This document shows, piece after piece, positions 13,606-18,756 of a DNA stretch of 18,756 bases. The notes beneath the pieces were generated by a model. The model saw only the letters and a program-made list of their open reading frames with translations. It ran no database searches and had not been told where the DNA came from. Both the position numbers and the translations under genes were made by a program. The stretch comes from CAZBEJ01 sp964521305 (lineage in GTDB: Bacteria; Patescibacteriota; Microgenomatia; UBA1406; GWC2-37-13). How positions within the stretch are numbered: position 1 is the first letter of the stretch; each line of letters begins with the position of its first letter. The stretch covers positions 1-18,756 of the forward strand of contig CAZFQZ010000018.1 in assembly GCA_964521305.1 (NCBI GenBank), in the 5' to 3' direction.

Positions 13606-13986
13606 TTATTTCTTAACGGCGATCAGGTCAATTTCAATCAATGCATTTTTCGGCAGGCGGGAAACCTGAACGGTCGCGCGCGCGGGCTTGTTTTTTTTGA
13701 AATATGATCCATAAATTTCATTTACTTTTGCGTAATTATTCATGTCGGACAAGTAAATAGTTGTTTTCATCACATGATCAAAATCTGATTGAGCTGCTTT
13801 TAACAATTCCAGGAGATTATGCATAACCTGCTCTGCCTGTTTTTCTATTCCTTCAACCAAGGTATTATTTTTCGGATCAATACCGATTTGACCGGAACAA
13901 AATATCAAACTGCCATTTGTAACTGCTTGAGAATACGGACCCGCTGCTTTTGGAGCTTTGTCAGTGGAAATTGTTTTGTTTTCCAT
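13606..13986 (-). CDS. ridA: RidA (YjgF/UK114) enamine/imine deaminase
   Basis: A 126-residue trimeric enzyme that hydrolyses the unstable enamine/imine intermediates released by PLP enzymes such as IlvA, yielding the 2-oxo acid and ammonia. The family motifs are present: GPYSQAV (16-22, Tyr18), CSGQIG (30-35), ARATVQV with the carboxylate-binding Arg103, and ALIEIDLIAV with Glu118. These correspond to Arg105 and Glu120 of E. coli RidA. It lies 15 nt after ilvD and two genes after ilvA, so the context fits protection of this pathway. No oddity in length. Confidence 0.95.
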   Translation of the reverse strand: MENKTISTDKAPKAAGPYSQAVTNGSLIFCSGQIGIDPKNNTLVEGIEKQAEQVMHNLLELLKAAQSDFDHVMKTTIYLSDMNNYAKVNEIYGSYFKKNKPARATVQVSRLPKNALIEIDLIAVKK

Positions 13987-14001
13987 ATGAAAATATGATG
14001 A

Positions 14002-15759
14002 TTAACTGGTAACAGCGCCTTTTGATGCGCTTGAAACTAGGGTTGCGTACTTTGCCAGAATGCCGCGGCTATACCGTGGTTTTGGCGCTTTCCATGCTTT
14101 TTTCCTCTTCTCCATCTCTTCTTGGGTGATGTTCAAATCTATAGTACGCTTATCGATGTTTATACTGATGGTATCGCCTTCCTTGACAAGAGCGATCGGT
14201 CCTCCGACCTGTGCTTCAGGCGCGACATGGCCGACCATGATTCCGTGTGTCCCGCCGGAAAACCTGCCGTCGGTCATAAGACCAACATCCTTGCCAAGAC
14301 CCGCTCCCATTAATGCGGACGACGGTGACAGCATTTCCCTCATTCCCGGTCCGCCTTTGGGGCCTTCGTATCGGATGATCATCATATCACCCTTCTTGAT
14401 TTTTCCTTTAAGGATTGCGTCGAGCGCGTCTTCTTCGCAATGGAATACACGCGCCGTACCTTTCCATTGATGCATTTCTTTGCCGCTTAACTTCATGACC
14501 GATCCTTCCGGAGCAAGATTACCATACATAATGACGATGTGGTCGTCAGTCGGAGCCAATGGATTTTCGAAACTGTAGATTATGTTTTGATTGTTTGGCC
14601 GCTTAGGTGCGTTTTTCAGATTTTCCGCCACGGTTTTTCCGGTTACGGTCAGGCAATCGCCGTGAATAAGTCCGTGATCAAAAAGCATTTTCATGACCAT
14701 GGGAACGCCGCCGATATTGTCCAGATCTTCCATGACATACTGTCCCGAAGGTTTGAAGTTTCCCAATAACGGGATCTTTTTTGCGATGCGGGTGAAATCC
14801 TTGAGATTCAAAGGAACGTTTGCTTCATGGGCCAGAGCAATCAGGTGTAAAACCATGTTTGTGGATCCTCCCAGAGCCAAACCGACCGTTATGGCATTTT
14901 CGAATGCTTTTTTCGTCATAATATCCCGTGCGTGGATATTATTTTTCAAAAGGAAAAATAGGGTTTTGACCGAATCGATGACGTCTTTCCGTTTTTTGGC
15001 CGATATCACGTTGTTTCTGTCAACGGCAGGATGCGAAGCGCTTCCAGGCAGACTCATTCCCATTGCTTCGATAGCAGACGCCATGGTATTTGCCGTATAC
15101 ATGCCGCCGCACGCGCCGCAACCCGGACAACTGTGTGATTCGATCTGGTTGAATTCCTCATCGCTCATTTTATGCGCGGAATATTTACCTACCGCTTCGA
15201 ACGTACTGACAATGGTCAAATCTTCTCCGTTATACTGTCCGGGCAAGATAGTACCGCCGTATAAGGTGATGCCGATGCTGTTGTTTCTCGCCAAAGGCAT
15301 GAGAGCGGCAGGGATTGTTTTGTCGCACCCGCACAAAGTCAATGAAGCGTCAGCGGTATATGCCTCATGCATGGTCTCGATGCAGTCCGCGATCAATTCG
15401 CGCGAGACAAGAGAATATTTCATGCCTTCCATGCCCATGGATTCTCCGTCGGTGACAACCGGCGTGCCGAACAAAAACGGTTTGCCTCCCTGGTCTTCCA
15501 TCTCTTTTTTGGCAATCTGTCCCAAGTCCCACATATGCGCGTTGCACGGCGTGGCATTGGTATACGGGCAGGCCAACGTCAAAATAGGTTTTTCGAAATC
15601 ATTTTCGGAAAATCCGATTGCTCGTAACATGGCTCTGGCGGGCGCCCGTTTTATCCAGTCTTCGCTGCCGTGAGTACTGGTCAGCTGCCAGCTTCTGGAT
15701 TTCAAATCGGTTTCGCATAAACATTTTTCACATTCGCATGTTTTCTTGGATTTTTTCAT
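14002..15759 (-). CDS. ilvD: Dihydroxy-acid dehydratase with Cys-rich N-terminal extension
   Basis: A 585-residue Fe-S enzyme that dehydrates 2,3-dihydroxy-isovalerate and 2,3-dihydroxy-3-methylvalerate in valine/leucine and isoleucine synthesis. Cluster ligands are Cys72 (TPCNAHM), Cys145 (GCDKTIP) and Cys217 (CPGCGACGGM). Having a Cys at the first site (E. coli IlvD has none in TQFVPGHVH) points to the oxygen-tolerant [2Fe-2S] type. MYTANTM and the C-terminal GRFSGGTHG motif are intact. Residues 1-18 are an extra segment with Cys8, Cys10, Cys13 and Cys15 (CxCx2CxC) before the usual family start. An in-frame TTG at codon 19 would give a more normal 567 residues. The ATG directly follows the ilvA stop with no gap, which favours the longer form. 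Confidence 0.94.
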   Translation of the reverse strand: MKKSKKTCECEKCLCETDLKSRSWQLTSTHGSEDWIKRAPARAMLRAIGFSENDFEKPILTLACPYTNATPCNAHMWDLGQIAKKEMEDQGGKPFLFGTPVVTDGESMGMEGMKYSLVSRELIADCIETMHEAYTADASLTLCGCDKTIPAALMPLARNNSIGITLYGGTILPGQYNGEDLTIVSTFEAVGKYSAHKMSDEEFNQIESHSCPGCGACGGMYTANTMASAIEAMGMSLPGSASHPAVDRNNVISAKKRKDVIDSVKTLFFLLKNNIHARDIMTKKAFENAITVGLALGGSTNMVLHLIALAHEANVPLNLKDFTRIAKKIPLLGNFKPSGQYVMEDLDNIGGVPMVMKMLFDHGLIHGDCLTVTGKTVAENLKNAPKRPNNQNIIYSFENPLAPTDDHIVIMYGNLAPEGSVMKLSGKEMHQWKGTARVFHCEEDALDAILKGKIKKGDMMIIRYEGPKGGPGMREMLSPSSALMGAGLGKDVGLMTDGRFSGGTHGIMVGHVAPEAQVGGPIALVKEGDTISINIDKRTIDLNITQEEMEKRKKAWKAPKPRYSRGILAKYATLVSSASKGAVTS

Positions 15760-17022
15760 TTAAATAAGGTAACTATATAACAGATCGGTATTTTTGATTA
15801 TAGTATACTTCAATTCTATCTCCTTCATTTTCTGCAGGATTGGTTCGAAATCTCTTTTGTCCTTGAGTTCGATGCCGACCAGTGCAGGCCCTTTTTCCTT
15901 GTTGGTTTTCTTGATGTATTCAAAGAGCACGATGTCGTCATACGGTCCCAATACATGATTCAGGAACCGTTTCAACTGTCCAGGTTTTTGCGCGAACTCG
16001 ATCAGGAAATAGTGTTTGCGGCCCTGATACACCAGACTTCGCTCCATGATCTCCGGATAGCGCAAAATGTCATTGTTTCCGCCGCTTATGACGCAGACCA
16101 CGGTTTTTCCTTTTATTTTTTCCGCAACACTATCAAGCGCCGATACCGAAACAGCTCCGGCAGGTTCAGCTATGATTCCCTCTTCCTGATACAGTTCGAT
16201 CATGGTCGTGCAGATTTTTCCTTCCGGAATGCTGTAGACCCAGTCGACGTTTTTTTTGCAGATGCCAAACGTCAATGAGCCAACTTTTTTGACCGCAGCT
16301 CCGTCGACAAACGTATCAATGCTTTCCAAAGCAACCAACGCGTTATTTTTCATGGAATGGATCATTCCTGCTGCGCCTTCAGGTTCAGTGCCGTATACCA
16401 CGATTTTCTTGTTTTTCGATTTCATGTATATTGCGACACCGGATATGAGACCGCCGCCGCCGATGCACGCGATAACAACATCGATTTTACCGTTGAGTTC
16501 TTCATAGATTTCCTTACCTACCGTACCCTGGCCGGAAATCGTGTACGGATCGTCGAACGGGTGTACGTAAATGGCATGGGTTTTTTTGCAGAACTCATGT
16601 GAAGCATGGGCAGCGTCATCATACGAATTTCCGATAAGTTTGACCTCAACGAATTTTCCGCCGAACTTCCTGACCTTTTCAATTTTCTGGTTCGGCGTGG
16701 TAACCGGCATGAAGATGACGCCTTTGACTTTTAACGCAGAGCAAGAATATGCGACGCCTTGCGCATGGTTGCCCGCGCTTGCGCATACGACCCCTTTCTT
16801 TTTTTCCGCTTCACTCATCGAGCTCATCTTGTTGTATGCTCCCCTGATTTTAAATGATCGTACTTCCTGCAGATCCTCACGTTTGAGATATATATCTGCC
16901 TTGTATTGTTCCGAAAGCCTTTTGCAATATTGTAACGGCGTTTGTTTGGCGACTCCCTCGAGTCGCTTAGCTGCTTTGATTATAGAATCAAGATTTACCA
17001 GAGTATCCATAATAGTGCTCAT
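15760..17022 (-). CDS. ilvA: Threonine dehydratase (biosynthetic, single ACT-like domain)
   Basis: A 420-residue PLP enzyme that deaminates threonine to 2-oxobutyrate, the first step specific to isoleucine. The cofactor Lys58 is in SFKIRGAYNKMS, the phosphate-binding loop is GGGGLISG, and SAGNHAQGVAY is present. The C-terminal about 85 residues (RKHYFLIEFAQKPGQLKRFL onward) are one ACT-like regulatory domain, as in the roughly 420-residue B. subtilis type. E. coli IlvA has two. Isoleucine inhibition is therefore likely but not shown. The gene starts 3 nt after leuA and abuts ilvD, so it is tightly coupled. No Shine-Dalgarno sequence precedes it. Confidence 0.95.
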   Translation of the reverse strand: MSTIMDTLVNLDSIIKAAKRLEGVAKQTPLQYCKRLSEQYKADIYLKREDLQEVRSFKIRGAYNKMSSMSEAEKKKGVVCASAGNHAQGVAYSCSALKVKGVIFMPVTTPNQKIEKVRKFGGKFVEVKLIGNSYDDAAHASHEFCKKTHAIYVHPFDDPYTISGQGTVGKEIYEELNGKIDVVIACIGGGGLISGVAIYMKSKNKKIVVYGTEPEGAAGMIHSMKNNALVALESIDTFVDGAAVKKVGSLTFGICKKNVDWVYSIPEGKICTTMIELYQEEGIIAEPAGAVSVSALDSVAEKIKGKTVVCVISGGNNDILRYPEIMERSLVYQGRKHYFLIEFAQKPGQLKRFLNHVLGPYDDIVLFEYIKKTNKEKGPALVGIELKDKRDFEPILQKMKEIELKYTIIKNTDLLYSYLI

Positions 17023-17025
17023 AAA

Positions 17026-18516
17026 TTAAATAATTTTGTTTAGAGCGTCTAGATACGCTTTAACAGATGCTACAACTATGTCCGTGTCAGTGCCGAATCC
17101 GTAATAGTTCTGGTTCTTGTGGGTAACCTGCACGTGGACTTTTCCCATGTCGTCGCTGCCGCCGGTTATTGCCTGGACCAGATATTCGTCCAGCCTGACT
17201 TTCTTTTTCACAATCGTATCGATTGCTTTGTATGATGCATCGACAGGTCCGTCTCCTGAAGCTGTGGCAGTCTGCTCAGATCCGTCATGTTGTAGTTTTA
17301 CGGTTGCAGTAGGTACCATTGGGCTTCCGCAAAATATTTCCAGCAGTTTTAATTCGGTATGCCGTTTGACGCCGTTACCACCCATCAATACCTGCAGGTC
17401 TTCGTCATTGACCATTTTTTTCTTGTCCGCAAGCTCCAGGAATTTTTTGTACACGGCGTTGATCTCCGGTTTGGTCAGTTTGTAGCCCAGTTTTTCCAGT
17501 CGAAACTCTAATGCATGCCTTCCGCTTCGGGCCGTCAGGATAATGGATGATTCCTGGATGCCGACATCCTTCGGATCGATGATTTCGTAGTTTTCCCTGT
17601 TTTTCAAAACGCCGTGTTGGTGGATTCCCGAAGAATGGGCAAAGGCATTGCGTCCCACGATTGCCTTGTTGGCTTGAACCGGCATGCGCATCAGGCGCGA
17701 AACCAAACGGCTGATCGGCGAAATACGTTTGGTATTGATATTGGTTTTCACGTTCAGTCCCTTGTGTGTTTTCATGACCATGACGCATTCCTCAAGCGAG
17801 GTATTGCCTGCGCGCTCTCCGATGCCGTTCATGGTGACCTCTATCTGGCGCGCGCCGTTTATCACACCTGCCATGGCATTGGCTGTTGCCAGACCCAGGT
17901 CGTCGTGGCAGTGAACTGAAACGATTGCTTTCTCAATGTTACTCACATGTTCGAACAGATATTTGATCTTTGCTCCAAACTCAGCAGGCAAACAGTATCC
18001 TGCTGTATCGGGGATGTTGACAACTGTAGCGCCATCCTTGATGACTTCTTCGATCATTTTGGATAAAAACGCATTGTTTGCCCGTCCTGCGTCTTCTGCA
18101 TAAAACTCAACGTCCTCGACAAATTTCTTCGCGTATTTGACCGCTTCGATAGCTTGCGCTAAGATCTTTTCTCTGGTTGAGTTAAATTTGTATTTTATGT
18201 GAATGTCGGACGCGCCGATTCCCGTATGGATGCGTTTTCGTTTAGCGAATTTCAATGCTTCAGCTGCAGCGTCAATATCCTCTTTTTTAGCTCTGGTCAA
18301 TGCGCAGATCACCGGATCGGACACTGTTTTGGAAATCGCGATTACCGAGTTAAAATCACCGGGAGAAGAAATGGGAAAGCCCGCTTCGATGACGTCGACG
18401 CCCAGCTTCTCAAGTTCCCTGGCTATTTCGATCTTTTCGATGGTATTCAACTGGCAGCCCGGAACCTGTTCTCCGTCACGCAGGGTGGTGTCGAAGACAT
18501 ATACACGGTTATTCAT
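17026..18516 (-). CDS. leuA: 2-isopropylmalate synthase
   Basis: A 496-residue enzyme that condenses 2-oxoisovalerate with acetyl-CoA, the first committed step of leucine synthesis. The TIM barrel opens with FDTTLRDGEQVPG (Arg13, metal-binding Asp14). SVHCHDDLG supplies His202 and His204, and NGIGERAGN supplies Asn238, the same numbering as in E. coli LeuA. HSSGIHQHGVLKN follows. The C-terminal roughly 120 residues (from about 375) form the LeuA allosteric domain, so leucine feedback is expected. It is the first structural gene of the operon, 31 nt after the attenuator U-tract, and has no Shine-Dalgarno sequence. Homocitrate or citramalate synthase are related alternatives. The neighbouring leuDC and leuB make leucine synthesis the best reading. 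Confidence 0.94.
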   Translation of the reverse strand: MNNRVYVFDTTLRDGEQVPGCQLNTIEKIEIARELEKLGVDVIEAGFPISSPGDFNSVIAISKTVSDPVICALTRAKKEDIDAAAEALKFAKRKRIHTGIGASDIHIKYKFNSTREKILAQAIEAVKYAKKFVEDVEFYAEDAGRANNAFLSKMIEEVIKDGATVVNIPDTAGYCLPAEFGAKIKYLFEHVSNIEKAIVSVHCHDDLGLATANAMAGVINGARQIEVTMNGIGERAGNTSLEECVMVMKTHKGLNVKTNINTKRISPISRLVSRLMRMPVQANKAIVGRNAFAHSSGIHQHGVLKNRENYEIIDPKDVGIQESSIILTARSGRHALEFRLEKLGYKLTKPEINAVYKKFLELADKKKMVNDEDLQVLMGGNGVKRHTELKLLEIFCGSPMVPTATVKLQHDGSEQTATASGDGPVDASYKAIDTIVKKKVRLDEYLVQAITGGSDDMGKVHVQVTHKNQNYYGFGTDTDIVVASVKAYLDALNKII

Positions 18517-18547
18517 AATATATATTTAATTTGCAATCAAACCCAAC

Positions 18548-18573
18548 AAAAAAGCCCGCCTGTCTGGGGCGGG
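18548..18573 (-). terminator. Attenuator terminator of the leu-ilv operon
   Basis: On the minus strand, CCCGCC (18573-18568), a 7-nt loop and GGCGGG (18560-18555) form a stem. One C and six U residues (18553-18548) follow. It lies 24 nt after the leader-peptide stop and 31 nt before leuA, inside the leader of the operon. Readthrough must therefore be controlled. Confidence 0.88.
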
Positions 18574-18625
18574 TCTTCTTTATCTTACATCAGAACCTCA
18601 CCCCTTATGGGTAATAAGAATGAGG
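18566..18625 (-). promoter_or_regulatory. Competing pause and antiterminator pairings of the attenuator
   Basis: Three segments besides the terminator arm can pair in two ways. Segment 1 with 2: CCTC (18625-18622) with GAGG (18599-18596), and ACCC (18612-18609) with GGGT (18603-18600). Segment 2 with 3: GGGGUG (18604-18599) with CGCCCC (18571-18566), which takes bases needed by the terminator 5' arm (18573-18568). Segment 1 lies in the Leu/Ile codons, and segment 2 spans the last codon and stop of the leader peptide. This is the arrangement needed for ribosome-position control. Confidence 0.7.
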
Positions 18626-18651
18626 GTAATGAGAGATAAAGACTTTTTCAT
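18598..18651 (-). CDS. Leucine/isoleucine/threonine-rich leader peptide of the leu-ilv operon
   Basis: A 17-residue ORF, MKKSLSLITLILITHKG, ending in TGA. Leu is encoded four times, Ile three and Thr twice, in an almost unbroken run from codon 5 to codon 14. The amino acids match the operon: leucine and isoleucine are the end products and threonine is the IlvA substrate. The stop lies 24 nt upstream of an intrinsic terminator. The ATG is only about 3 nt from the predicted transcription start, so the peptide would be translated from an almost leaderless mRNA. A stalled ribosome at the Leu/Ile codons would mask segment 1 and free segment 2 to block the terminator. I know of no described leader of this exact sequence. 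Confidence 0.85.
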   Translation of the reverse strand: MKKSLSLITLILITHKG

Positions 18652-18660
18652 GATTTAGAT

Positions 18661-18689
18661 ACTATATCAAAACCAGTAAGAGTTTTCAA
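18661..18689 (-). promoter_or_regulatory. Promoter of the leu-ilv operon
   Basis: On the minus strand, -35 TTGAAA (18689-18684), a 17-bp spacer and -10 TATAGT (18666-18661) with an extended TG motif (TGATATAGT). The predicted start is near 18654, 3 nt before the leader-peptide ATG. The stretch 18690-18756 upstream is AT-rich and holds no supported gene. TATACT near 18720 lacks a usable -35. Confidence 0.82.
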
Positions 18690-18756
18690 GGAGATGTTAA
18701 GTTTTTTAGATAATTAGTATAATTCCTCTTGATTTTTTTTTGTAGTGAGCTATAAA

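Noticed and set aside
13560..13606. Intrinsic terminator after ridA
   Set aside because: The 11-bp stem has no U-tract on either strand and the operon continues.
14693..15673. Long plus-strand open frame opposite ilvD
   Set aside because: It is a shadow of the intact ilvD gene, with no family motifs and no start signals.
18540..18690. T-box riboswitch before leuA
   Set aside because: The leader is too short and lacks specifier-loop architecture and the T-box sequence. The leader-peptide attenuator explains it.
18696..18756. Second promoter upstream of the leu leader
   Set aside because: TATACT near 18720 has no acceptable -35 at 16-18 bp.

Overview
The window reads as a chromosomal segment of a small-genome bacterium, most likely of the Patescibacteria/CPR type. 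This is an inference from several signs: tight gene packing, few Shine-Dalgarno sequences, -10 boxes lying right against start codons, the rpsF-ssb-rpsR cluster, and a surface and proteolysis gene set (S41 and HtrA peptidases, a GT39-type membrane glycosyltransferase, a SIMPL protein). The standard code reads through every gene. No rRNA, tRNA, CRISPR array, transposase or phage gene was seen.

Layout from left to right. (1) 1-785: a YerC-type TrpR-family repressor gene on the minus strand with its own terminator and a clear promoter. Three alternating operator half-sites cover that promoter. The rest of this stretch is non-coding and holds a strong terminator, a possible 20-residue membrane micropeptide and two interleaved inverted repeats. 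(2) 786-5180, minus strand: rpsF, ssb, rpsR, an unrecognised protein with a barrel-sandwich-like segment, an S41 C-terminal processing peptidase and a DegS-like HtrA protease. (3) 5237-7863, plus strand: a membrane glycosyltransferase and a SIMPL-domain protein, divergent from rpsF across a 56-bp AT-rich spacer made of 9-nt TATAAT repeats. (4) 7867-18516, minus strand: a branched-chain amino acid operon, leuA-ilvA-ilvD-ridA-leuDC(fused)-leuB. It runs with a 14-nt gap into two ABC-2 permeases and their ATPase.

How region 4 works: LeuA, the fused LeuD-LeuC dehydratase and LeuB turn 2-oxoisovalerate into 2-oxoisocaproate, the leucine precursor. IlvA makes 2-oxobutyrate from threonine for isoleucine, and IlvD serves the valine/leucine and isoleucine branches. 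RidA probably removes the reactive enamine/imine that IlvA releases. The acetohydroxyacid synthase, the reductoisomerase and the aminotransferase are not in the window.

The most striking find is upstream of leuA. A promoter (TTGAAA, 17-bp spacer, extended -10 TGATATAGT) sits 9 nt before a 17-codon ORF, MKKSLSLITLILITHKG, which is rich in Leu, Ile and Thr codons. A GC-rich intrinsic terminator and a competing antiterminator pairing follow. Together these form a complete, textbook-like ribosome-mediated attenuator, and the leader peptide mRNA itself is predicted to be nearly leaderless. Other items of note are the LeuD-LeuC fusion, the Cys-rich N-terminus of IlvD, the exporter attached to the biosynthetic operon, and several short-period (7-9 nt) tandem repeats around the rpsF operon.
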